From Imperialibacter sp964351395 (GTDB taxonomy: Bacteria; Bacteroidota; Bacteroidia; Cytophagales; Cyclobacteriaceae), in contig CAYGOF010000003.1 in assembly GCA_964351395.1 (NCBI GenBank), positions 186,001 to 250,000 on the forward strand: a stretch of 64,000 bases of DNA, in the 5' to 3' direction. The notes beneath the pieces were generated by a model. The model worked only from the letters and a program-made list of their open reading frames with translations, had not been told where the DNA came from and did no database searches. This document shows, piece by piece, positions 17,492 through 26,002 of this stretch. Within the stretch, counting starts at the first letter, position 1; each line of letters opens with the position of its first letter. Both the position numbers and the translations under genes were made by a program.

Positions 17492-17623
17492 ATGTCCCAA
17501 CTGAATGCAAAAAACTGGGTTTGTGGGGTTTGTGGTGAAGCAGAGATATTTGATTGTAGTTGCTCATTTCTACATGTTTTTACGGCTAAGCAAATAGATA
17601 AACTCTTCCTTTTCTATAAATAG
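17492..17623 (+). CDS. 43-aa Cys-rich small protein at the end of the che operon
   Basis: A short ORF whose ATG lies 2 nt after the cheR stop, so it would be translated by reinitiation. The peptide begins MSQLNAKNWVCGVCGEAEIF and contains a CxxC-x7-CxC pattern (Cys11, 14, 22, 24), which could hold one zinc ion as a zinc-ribbon-like knuckle. No family recognised. The close coupling and the ordered cysteines favour a real gene; the small size and lack of comparison leave it uncertain. Confidence 0.45.
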   Translation: MSQLNAKNWVCGVCGEAEIFDCSCSFLHVFTAKQIDKLFLFYK

Positions 17624-17790
17624 ACATCGCTTATGTTTGTGTATATGGCAAACATTTTCGATATCGACGATCATGCACTATTTAGAATTGCTCGGAATTT
17701 GCTTTCTTAGGCAACAATATGCCGAATAAACGAAATGGAATACTATTTAATAATTTGTAACAGGGGCGCACCCTAGATAAAGCGTCTTTA

Positions 17791-17965
17791 GAATATTTTT
17801 CGATCCCCTTCTAGTTCCTTCAAAAATACGGAGTAACTCACCCAAAGCAAATATTCAATACTGTCTTGAGAGAGGGAGCTCGGTCCCCACGCTCAACTTT
17901 ACCAATATAGTCAGGACTGAACACGGTCAACTCCGCAAGATCCTCTTGACTCCATAGGTTTTTCT
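17791..17965 (-). pseudogene. Degraded XRE regulator, relative of the gene at 7.6 kb
   Basis: Reading the minus strand gives WSQEDLAELTVFSPDYIGKV then ERGDRAPSLKTVLNI, nearly the same as the intact XRE protein at 7572-7790, followed by a premature TGA. The next segment (VTPYF) and even the downstream non-coding bases (a GAAAAATATTC stretch) still match the intact copy. The N-terminal part is shortened and lacks a usable start. It is in inverted orientation relative to the intact gene, with the che operon between them. Confidence 0.8.
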
Positions 17966-18130
17966 TTCCCCAAGAGCCAATAGCCACATTTTAAAGAAAA
18001 GAACAGAGGCGGTAGACGTCATAACCGGACTGGAAACCAGCAAAGTGTTGAATAGACGATTGTCACCTGTGGAACTCAAGAATCGAATTATTGGACACTA
18101 TTAGAAAACCTCTTTTGGGAGTATGCAATA
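17966..18130. other. Degenerate mobile-element DNA between the XRE and integrase remnants
   Basis: No gene can be read here. Together with 17624-17790 it forms the gap between the che operon and the integrase fragment. The bases just upstream of 18131 may be out-of-frame integrase sequence, since the fragment has no natural start. No att-like repeat recognised. Confidence 0.35.
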
Positions 18131-18439
18131 TTGGGAAGGCTACACGGACCCTTCATAGATTTGGCTTTTCTTAAGTGTGAGAACGTTACTGATGGAAGGG
18201 TAGAGTATGTCAGCCGAAAGACGGGCAAATCCTATGACACCAAAATCTCTGAACAGTTTAATGAGATTCTCGCATACTTTGCAGAAGGCAAATTAAAGGG
18301 AGACTTTATCTTTCCCGTTATTAAAGGAGACAACTTAGCCGAACATTACGACGAGATTTTATGGTCGCTAAAGCACTATAGCAAGAAATTGAGAAAAATA
18401 GCCATTCTTGCTGAAATAAACGAGGTGCTGACCACCTGA
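18131..18439 (+). pseudogene. Tyrosine recombinase fragment
   Basis: 102 codons resembling the middle of a Bacteroidota phage-integrase-type recombinase: PFIDLAFLKCENVTDGRVEY, then VSRKTGKSYDTKI, FIFPVIK, and WSLKHYSKKLRKIAILAEIN. This corresponds to the region after catalytic Arg I and before the second box. The N-terminal SAM-like domain, Arg I, the H/YxxR box and the nucleophile Tyr are all missing, so it cannot be active. It marks the decayed end of an older element between the che operon and the signalling region. The intact recombinase at 37-38.3 kb is a different, complete gene. Confidence 0.75.
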
Positions 18440-18633
18440 CATCTTTCCCGACACTCCTCCGCCTCATTGGCCAATTATACCGCACACACTGCCAATTTTA
18501 TCGCTACGCATATCTAACACCAGCAAACCCGAACAGTCACCCACCCTATGTGCAAATAGACTGGCTGTGTTGAAAAATAATAGCTAACTTGCAACATAGG
18601 AAATTAGCAACTTCAACCTAAATAAATAGAATT

Positions 18634-19263
18634 ATGACTCGGATTGTGATACTAGATGATCATACCCTTTTTCGTATCGGACTTATAGCTATTCTAAATC
18701 AGGATCCGACCATAAAAATTGTTGGAGAGTATAAAACGTTTTCACAACTCAAAGCATTGATTCCGAGTTTGCAGGCTGACCTTGTTTTTGTTGATATATC
18801 GCTTGCCGAGGAAAGTGGACTAGACGTTGCCAGGTATATCAAAAATGTGAATCCAGCTCTTAAAGTAATTATTTTAAGTTCACACAGGGAGGAGTTTTAC
18901 GTAATAAATTCTATCGAGGCTGACGTCGATGGCTACATTCATAAAGATGTCGATCCTGAAGAGTTGTTGAAGGGTGTGCAGAAGGTAATTAATGGAAAAA
19001 AATTCTATTCAACCGAGATATCCAGCATTTTAATCAACAATGTCTACAGTCGAAATAAAGGGGGAATTCCGTTTTTAACAAACAAAGAACGGGAAATCAT
19101 AAGCTTTCTGGTGGACGGTTTCTCGAGCAAAGAAATTGCCGACAAGTTAGATATTAGTCCTCGCACAGTAGAAACACATCGCGCTAACATTCTTAACAAA
19201 TTTAACTTAAAGAATACTACTGAATTGATAAGGAAAATAATCGAGCAGAAAATTCGCTATTGA
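18634..19263 (+). CDS. NarL/LuxR-type response regulator
   Basis: A 209-aa response regulator: receiver at 1-120 (Asp8/Asp9, phospho-acceptor Asp54 in LVFVDIS, Lys in YIHKDV), then a LuxR/GerE HTH at ~145-205 (LTNKEREIISFLVDGFSSKE, IADKLDISPRTVETHRANI). It binds DNA when phosphorylated. It converges on the four-gene kinase operon that ends at 19363, so a kinase there (none of which has a fused DNA-binding output) is a plausible partner, though not proven. Confidence 0.92.
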   Translation: MTRIVILDDHTLFRIGLIAILNQDPTIKIVGEYKTFSQLKALIPSLQADLVFVDISLAEESGLDVARYIKNVNPALKVIILSSHREEFYVINSIEADVDGYIHKDVDPEELLKGVQKVINGKKFYSTEISSILINNVYSRNKGGIPFLTNKEREIISFLVDGFSSKEIADKLDISPRTVETHRANILNKFNLKNTTELIRKIIEQKIRY

Positions 19264-19362
19264 ATGCTTTTTTTGGAGTAACTACTATAGTACCAAAGAA
19301 ATTTACACTCTTCAATCACGTTTTCAATAACCACATCTCAGAAAAAATTGCTTTTCGAATAG

Positions 19363-22300
19363 CTAGAAGTTTCTGAGCGGCAATGTAAAATACACAGCTG
19401 TTCCGATACCAATTTTACTTTCGATCCATATTTTGCCTTCATTCAATTCTAATATCTCCTGACAAATAGCCAGCCCAAGTCCTGTGCCCCGTTCTCCATG
19501 CGTACCTTTAGTTGTAAAATTTCCGTTTGGATTGAAAAGCTTCTCAATATGCTCTCGAGCCATACCCATTCCCGTGTCCTTAACCGAGATTTCGCAAAGG
19601 TTGCCCTTCAAGGCTGCTTCTACGGTTATTTTACCTTCTTCAGCGGTGAATTTGAGTGCGTTGCTGAGGAGGTTGCGTAACACCATGTCCACATGATCAC
19701 TGTCTGCCCAAACTGTCAAGTCTTCACGCACTGCGTTGACCAGTTCAATTCTCTTTGCAAAGGCAATTTCCTGAACAAAATTGTAGTTGCTTTCTACCAT
19801 TGAATTCAGGGAAAGTAACTGTGGGTTGATCTCCAGCCCGTGCATTTGCCCTTTTGCCCACAATAGAACATTATTCAATGTGAAATGCACTTGCCGTACG
19901 TTGGTTTTTAGTCTGTCGATATACATAAGCAATACATGAGTATTTATAGATTTATCAGTCAATAGTTGAATTAGCTCCATGAGTGAATTGATTGGTGATC
20001 GTAAATCGTGCCCAAGCACAGCGAAAATCTTATCTTTTGTAAAGATCATTTGGGCGAGGCTTTCTGCTTGAATTTCCAACTTCTGCTTTTGAAATTTCAG
20101 CTCCTCCTTTTGCTTGTTTATCTCAATAGTCCTTTCAGTAACTTCGTCCTCAATTCGCTGTGTCCTGATTGCGTCAACCCGAACCTTATAAAACCAGTAT
20201 ACCACGCTCAAAACTAGCAGTACAACTAGCGTTCGAAACCACCATGTTTCCCACCAGGGAGGCAAAATGACAATGGAAATAGCAGCTCCTTCATTATTCC
20301 AAACACCATCATTATTAGCAGCTTTAACTTTGAAAGTATAAGTGCCTGAATTTAAATTAGTGTAAGTTGCTTCACGCCTATCAACTACGTATACCCAATC
20401 CTTATCAAAACCTTCCAACCTGTAAGCGTATTGATTTTTATCTGAATTCGTATAATTAAGCGCCAGGAATTCAATGGAAAATGCGGAAAGGTCATAACTT
20501 AAGACAATATTTTTTGTCGAGGAGATATGTTGGCTCAATAGCGAATCGTGTTCACCGATTTCTACTGACCGATTAGAAATTTTAAAGTCAGTGAAAAAAA
20601 CAGGTGTAATATGCTGATTCTTTTTTACCCCATCAGGATGAAAAGCGCATAGCCCCTTTACCCCGCCGAAATAGAGTTTCCCATCCCGTCCCTTGTGAGA
20701 AGAATTACTTCTAAACTCATTTGAAAGGGGCGAACTAAACTCATCGTAGTTGTGGAAGTTTTCGCTCGTGGGACTAAACCTGGAGATACCACCTGAAATA
20801 GTACTCAGCCAAATATCTCCGTTTTCGTCTTCTAATATACTTTGAATATAATTGAAGGAGTCATCTGGGTTTAGATACACCCTAAACTCATCTTTAGCAG
20901 TCATCAGGTTTAGCCCATTGGCAGTACCTATCCACAATCTGTTTTTACCATCTTCGAAAATACTATTAATGTAATTGTTACTAATGGTACTAGTATCAGT
21001 TTTCTTGTGAATGAATCGAGCGAATGTCTCAGTTTGAATATCAAAGTGATTGAACCCCTTATCAGTCCCAATCCAGATGTTTTTCTTGCTATCCTCGAAA
21101 ACTACCCGACAAAAGTTGGCGCTTAGGCTATTTTGATCACTTACGTTGTGCTTATAATTCAGAAAGGTTTGCTCTGCCTCAGAGGTTAAAATATGGAAAC
21201 CATCAAAAGAGGCTATTAAAAGCTGATCATTAGCCGAGCTTTGAGCTATGTCATAAATATTTCGACTGGCTAACTTAACAGGGTTTTGAGGATCCACTTC
21301 AAAAGTTACAAAGGCTCGAGTTTGCACATCAAACTTGCTCAAACCGCCATTCCAACTTCCCACCCAAATGTTTCTATTATTATCCTCAAAGATCGTCAGA
21401 ATGGTATTTGCCGGGATTGAACTCAATTGATTGGGGGTGTGGAAAAAATACGACCTTGTTGTCCCGTCTTTCATAACAATTCCGTTTTCGGTCCCGGCCC
21501 ATAGTCTGCCTTTACTGTCCTCGAGAATAGAGTTTACCGCGCCATTTTCCTGAAAAGCCACATCATCTGTAAATTGCTCCCGCAATGGGTCAAGTACATT
21601 TATCCCCCCAGAATAGGTGCCAATCCAAATACGCCCCTGCTTATCTTCCTTGATCGCCCAAATGGACTCATCACTGAGACTTTCTTGCTCGTAAATACTA
21701 GCGACGTGATGCCTAAACAGGTTGGAATCCAAATCAACTATACTTATTCCTTTCTGCGTACCAACCCACACTTCGCCTCCTTTGAAATGTACGTTACATC
21801 TGATACTCTGGGAAAGAAGACTTTTTTGCGGGTCGGTGTCTCTGCCAATATGAGTGAAAGTGGATTTCTCTATGTTGAAAACATCCAATCCATTTCGCGT
21901 CGAGACCCAAACTCTTTCGTCGTTCTCTAGTTTCAGTGAAGTAATCTCATTATGGCAAAGTGTACTTTTATCCTTAACGTTATTTAGGTATTGCTTGATT
22001 TTGCCAGCTTGAAAATCAATATGAAATAATCCAGCCTTGTGTGTCCCAATCAAAAAAGTGTTGTCGGCCAGTGTTATCGCAGAAGTGATGATGGCGTCAG
22101 TGAATGGAGGATATTGGGTGAACTGATTAGAATTTCTATCCAGTTTGTAAATAAAATTGTAAGATGATAACCATAAGTCTTTTTGGCCGTCTTCCCAAAT
22201 GGCGTTTATTATATTACCCTCAAAAGTATCGTAGGAAATAAATCTATTGTACTTTCTGTCATATTTAGACAAGCCTGAGTTTGTAGCTATCCATAACTCT

Positions 22301-22656
22301 TCCCGGGAATCCTCATACAAGAAGTTGATAAGGTTATCTGCAATGGTGTATTGCTCCCTCAGTTGATGCCTGAAGACTTCGAAATTGTAGCCATCATAGC
22401 GATTCAGTCCATTGTATGTGCCAAACCACATAAATCCCTGAGAATCCTGCAAAATGCATCTGACTGAGTTGTTTGAAAGCCCATCGCTGATTGTGAGGTG
22501 ATGAAACCTAAGGTTCTTATCAGTCTGCGCAACATTACCGAATGCAACAAGCTGTAATAGCAGGCAGACAAGCCACTTCGTTCTTTGATAAAATACTCTA
22601 TAGCGTTTGAAAGGCACATTCCCTTGCCTCCAGCCAAGAACAAAATCTCTAAACAT
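19363..22656 (-). CDS. Periplasmic beta-propeller sensor histidine kinase (first copy)
   Basis: About 1,097 aa when started at the ATG at 22656, which puts a signal peptide (KWLVCLLLQLVAFGNVAQ) at the front; an earlier start at 22785 would run through the stop region of the upstream gene. Residues ~30-700 are two-component-regulator propeller repeats (DSQGFMWFGTYNGLNRYDGY and a dozen relatives of the D..G.lWiGT..GL type). These are followed by a Y_Y_Y domain, one TM helix (~815), a coiled coil, HisKA with His in VLGHDLRSP (~883) and HATPase_c (N box RNLLSNALKF, G box RGTGLGL). Unlike classic HTCS proteins it has no receiver or AraC output. Last gene of a four-gene operon and paralogous to its upstream neighbour. 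Confidence 0.92.
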   Translation of the reverse strand: MFRDFVLGWRQGNVPFKRYRVFYQRTKWLVCLLLQLVAFGNVAQTDKNLRFHHLTISDGLSNNSVRCILQDSQGFMWFGTYNGLNRYDGYNFEVFRHQLREQYTIADNLINFLYEDSREELWIATNSGLSKYDRKYNRFISYDTFEGNIINAIWEDGQKDLWLSSYNFIYKLDRNSNQFTQYPPFTDAIITSAITLADNTFLIGTHKAGLFHIDFQAGKIKQYLNNVKDKSTLCHNEITSLKLENDERVWVSTRNGLDVFNIEKSTFTHIGRDTDPQKSLLSQSIRCNVHFKGGEVWVGTQKGISIVDLDSNLFRHHVASIYEQESLSDESIWAIKEDKQGRIWIGTYSGGINVLDPLREQFTDDVAFQENGAVNSILEDSKGRLWAGTENGIVMKDGTTRSYFFHTPNQLSSIPANTILTIFEDNNRNIWVGSWNGGLSKFDVQTRAFVTFEVDPQNPVKLASRNIYDIAQSSANDQLLIASFDGFHILTSEAEQTFLNYKHNVSDQNSLSANFCRVVFEDSKKNIWIGTDKGFNHFDIQTETFARFIHKKTDTSTISNNYINSIFEDGKNRLWIGTANGLNLMTAKDEFRVYLNPDDSFNYIQSILEDENGDIWLSTISGGISRFSPTSENFHNYDEFSSPLSNEFRSNSSHKGRDGKLYFGGVKGLCAFHPDGVKKNQHITPVFFTDFKISNRSVEIGEHDSLLSQHISSTKNIVLSYDLSAFSIEFLALNYTNSDKNQYAYRLEGFDKDWVYVVDRREATYTNLNSGTYTFKVKAANNDGVWNNEGAAISIVILPPWWETWWFRTLVVLLVLSVVYWFYKVRVDAIRTQRIEDEVTERTIEINKQKEELKFQKQKLEIQAESLAQMIFTKDKIFAVLGHDLRSPINSLMELIQLLTDKSINTHVLLMYIDRLKTNVRQVHFTLNNVLLWAKGQMHGLEINPQLLSLNSMVESNYNFVQEIAFAKRIELVNAVREDLTVWADSDHVDMVLRNLLSNALKFTAEEGKITVEAALKGNLCEISVKDTGMGMAREHIEKLFNPNGNFTTKGTHGERGTGLGLAICQEILELNEGKIWIESKIGIGTAVYFTLPLRNF

Positions 22657-22726
22657 TACCGACCCGTGCTTCTGCGGTAACAGTCCGCAACGGCAGCCTT
22701 TGTATGCTCTGATTCTGTATATTGAC

Positions 22727-25700
22727 TTAGCGTGCATTTGTAGCTGGCAACGTGAAATAAAACCCGGTTCCCCTTCCAACCGCACTTACCACCCAAATCC
22801 TTCCTCCATTCATTTCTATCATTTCCCGGCAGAGGGAGAGCCCGAGTCCGGTACCTCGCTCCCCGTCGGTTCCCTGAGTGGTGACAATTGCGTTAGAGCT
22901 GAATATCTTAGCTATGTTTTCGTCATTAATACCTACACCAGTATCTTGAACGAAAACCTCCCAAGTGTCACCGATTTGTGTGGCCCCTACACGGACTGTA
23001 CCCTCGGACGGCGTGAACTTGATTGCATTGCTCAACAGGTTACGAAGCACCATATCGATATGATCCTTATCTGCCCAAAGTGTAACATTTTGATGCACCA
23101 AACTGATCATCTGAATTCTCTTTGAAAACGCAATCTCCTGCATCAAGGCAAAATTGTTTTCTAATAAGTCATTCAAATTGAAAAGTTGAGGCTTGCAAAC
23201 TAAACCTTGCATTTGACCTTTTGCCCAGAAAAGTAAATTGTTCAACGTGAAATGCACTTGCTTGACACTTGTCTTTAGTTTGTCAGTGTACATTTGGAGG
23301 ATCTGTGGGCTGATGGAATTCTGACTTACAAGGTCCATCAATCCGGCCAATGAGCTGATTGGCGCTCTTAAGTCGTGGCCCAATATTGAGAAGAGTTTGT
23401 CTTTAGCTTCAATTATTTGCTTTAGGTTTTCTGCCTGGATTTGTAATTTTTCCTTTTGACTGACTAGCTCAATGTTCTGCTGATTAATCTTCAATGTTCG
23501 TTCCTTTACGATTTTCTGCAGTCTAATTCTCTTCTTAACTAAGCCATAATGATAAACCTTCGTAGCAGCTGCAATGACCATCACAGCTAATGCCATGTAC
23601 AGGAAAAAGGCCCACCAGGTACGATACCATGGTGGCAGTATGGTAAACTCATAGCTGGCAATAGTGCTCTCTATGTCGTACACATTCTTAGCCCTGACCA
23701 TGAATGTATAGGTATCCTCCGAAAGATTAGTGTATTCTTTTTCCGCTTGGTGAGACCATTCAGACCAATCACCATCATATCCTTTCAGGCGATAGCTATA
23801 CAGGGTTTTTTCTTCCTGATCAAAAAATGGGGCAGCAAATTCAAATCTGACATCTCTATTGGCATAGACAAGATTTGTGGGCGTGGATTGGTGCTCAGTC
23901 ATTTCCCTATCGTTTCCCCAGTAAAGGACACTATCCTTATTGACGATAACTTTTCTGATCAAACAATCAAAAGCCTGGGAGTAGTCCCTCGTGTCTCTTT
24001 TACTATCATAACGAAAAACACCCTCTTCACCTGCCACCCAAACAACATCTAACGAATCTGCTTCAATCTTATCTATTCTCATTTCAGGTATTCTTTTGAA
24101 AGGCTGAGATATCCATTTCAAGCCATCATTCTTATCTAACTTTATGCAACTTACTTGTCCTTTGTAAGGTGCGACATATATAGTACCATCCTTGGCCTGT
24201 TCAAAATGATATACGCCCATACTTCCATCACAAAACTGCTCTCCTAACTCACAATAAGGCTCAAAGTGGTCTTTATCAGGAAGATAAATAAACAGGCCTT
24301 TTTCTGTACCTACCAAGATTTTATCCCGATAGATCAATGGAACACAACGGTTGAGGGAAGGTAAGCCATGTTCAAGGCCGTAATAGTCTACTTTCAGGGG
24401 TTCTTTAATATTTTTAAAATTGGGAATTACTTTGATTAATCCAGTAGTATGGGTTCCCAACCAAATTTCACCATCCCTGGTTTCGGCAATCTTTCGAATA
24501 TTATCTCGCTCCATGTCTTTCCAAACACCCTCTTCCACCCAACGATTTTTTTCGAAGCGAAAGGAGAGTAAGGCATTGTCTTGGTTTGTAATTAGGCGGT
24601 TGGGGTTCTTTTTGGATTGATGGATAAAAAACTTACCACTACTGGTTTTCGATTGATATATTTCAATTACCTTATCATGGGCTAACTCATATAAAGCGCC
24701 CCCAGCAGCAAATAATAGCTTTGATGAGCCTTCAGCATTAAACATTTTCATATCCCATTTTTGCGTGTGAGTATTACCCCCTTTTAAAAACTCGGGTGCT
24801 TTATCAGGGGTAATGACAAATATTTCCTGAGAAGTGAGCACATATAACTTGTCTTGATGCAAGTAGGCATAAAACATATCTCCTTTATAATGAAGGTTGC
24901 TGTTCCAATGGATGAGGTCTAAGCTAGGTTCGGTTTTATTTATATGATTGGTAAAACCCAACCAAAAGTTTTGTTGTTTGTCTTGGTACACATGGAGTAT
25001 TTCATCTGAGCTAACACCCGTCTGCTTATTATATTGTTGCAATATTTTTCCTTGCTTGTCGATTAAGATTCCACCCCTACCAAGGGAACCCAAAAAGTGA
25101 TACTTCCCGTCCTGAGTGGGGGTGCTGGTATAGGGAAAATTGTCTTTTAAAAAATCTTGCGATTCTAATTGGAGAGATTTTGGAGGAGTAGGGGAGGTAC
25201 TGTAAAGATGTATGTTTGGATTAAAACCAATAATGAGCTGTGTTTGGGCATCAAATGGAGAGGCGCCAAACAAAAATGTTGTTTTGTCCTGGTCTATGAA
25301 AAAATCACTATGAGGAGCTTTTACAATTTCATTATTCTCTATTTTTAGGAGACCGTTTTCAAGCCCACAAAAAAAGTACGTGTCACCTAATACAAAACTA
25401 CCCACCGTAAAGCCATGTACTTTTCCTTCAAAAGTAATTATCTCTTTGTTACTTTTGTCGTATTGGAATATATGTGTAGGTGTATGAAAATAAACAAATT
25501 TGTTAGTATTTAGGGCTGAATACACATCGCCAATTGTGATTTTCTTTTTTAGCAGATGGGTTAAATCTTCAAAAACGGTTTTACCTTGAGTATCAAACTT
25601 CAGATAGCCAAAGTCGTTAGTACCACCCACGTATATAATTCCTTCTTTACTTTTTGCAAACGAAAAGGCTCCCATTTTACTAGGTAATGGTATCTCGCGC

Positions 25701-25993
25701 CAATATTTGCCATCATATTCTACTACGCCCTTGCCCATCCCAAAATACATCACGCCTCTATCATCCTGGATAATGTTAAATACCTGACTGCCTAATTCTT
25801 TGACAGAGTAGCTTTTTGCCAATGGATGTCCCTTGTATTGCTGCGAAATAGCAGGGCAAACTGCAAAAAGCAGTAGCATGAAGAACAACTGCTTTATTAT
25901 CCGCAAAAAATAATTAGCAGAAAGTTGATCAGCCTTTTTTAGGGGCATCGCAGACCTAAAATTTATTTGCAAAATGCATGTAATTTTTCCCAT
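22727..25993 (-). CDS. Periplasmic beta-propeller sensor histidine kinase (second copy)
   Basis: A 1,088-aa paralogue of the kinase downstream. The signal peptide (LFFMLLLFAVCPAISQQ) lies at ~35-51, so the ATG at codon 16 (25948) is an equally good start. A long propeller region (~60-690) with weaker repeats is followed by a Y_Y_Y domain (YTNLSEDTYTFMVRAKN), a TM helix at ~802 and a coiled coil. HisKA carries the His in ILGHDLRAPISSL (~873), and HATPase_c follows with RNLLSNAIKF and RGTGLGL. The kinase cores of the two proteins are almost co-linear, while the propellers differ strongly, suggesting different ligands feeding one output. It lacks REC and DNA-binding domains. It starts 10 bp after the upstream kinase gene. 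Confidence 0.92.
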   Translation of the reverse strand: MGKITCILQINFRSAMPLKKADQLSANYFLRIIKQLFFMLLLFAVCPAISQQYKGHPLAKSYSVKELGSQVFNIIQDDRGVMYFGMGKGVVEYDGKYWREIPLPSKMGAFSFAKSKEGIIYVGGTNDFGYLKFDTQGKTVFEDLTHLLKKKITIGDVYSALNTNKFVYFHTPTHIFQYDKSNKEIITFEGKVHGFTVGSFVLGDTYFFCGLENGLLKIENNEIVKAPHSDFFIDQDKTTFLFGASPFDAQTQLIIGFNPNIHLYSTSPTPPKSLQLESQDFLKDNFPYTSTPTQDGKYHFLGSLGRGGILIDKQGKILQQYNKQTGVSSDEILHVYQDKQQNFWLGFTNHINKTEPSLDLIHWNSNLHYKGDMFYAYLHQDKLYVLTSQEIFVITPDKAPEFLKGGNTHTQKWDMKMFNAEGSSKLLFAAGGALYELAHDKVIEIYQSKTSSGKFFIHQSKKNPNRLITNQDNALLSFRFEKNRWVEEGVWKDMERDNIRKIAETRDGEIWLGTHTTGLIKVIPNFKNIKEPLKVDYYGLEHGLPSLNRCVPLIYRDKILVGTEKGLFIYLPDKDHFEPYCELGEQFCDGSMGVYHFEQAKDGTIYVAPYKGQVSCIKLDKNDGLKWISQPFKRIPEMRIDKIEADSLDVVWVAGEEGVFRYDSKRDTRDYSQAFDCLIRKVIVNKDSVLYWGNDREMTEHQSTPTNLVYANRDVRFEFAAPFFDQEEKTLYSYRLKGYDGDWSEWSHQAEKEYTNLSEDTYTFMVRAKNVYDIESTIASYEFTILPPWYRTWWAFFLYMALAVMVIAAATKVYHYGLVKKRIRLQKIVKERTLKINQQNIELVSQKEKLQIQAENLKQIIEAKDKLFSILGHDLRAPISSLAGLMDLVSQNSISPQILQMYTDKLKTSVKQVHFTLNNLLFWAKGQMQGLVCKPQLFNLNDLLENNFALMQEIAFSKRIQMISLVHQNVTLWADKDHIDMVLRNLLSNAIKFTPSEGTVRVGATQIGDTWEVFVQDTGVGINDENIAKIFSSNAIVTTQGTDGERGTGLGLSLCREMIEMNGGRIWVVSAVGRGTGFYFTLPATNAR

Positions 25994-26002
25994 TTGATTT
26001 TT

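Noticed and set aside
19363..25993. Classic hybrid two-component systems (HTCS) for polysaccharide use
   Set aside because: Both propeller kinases stop at the ATPase domain; no receiver or AraC domain is fused, and no SusC/SusD pair lies nearby.
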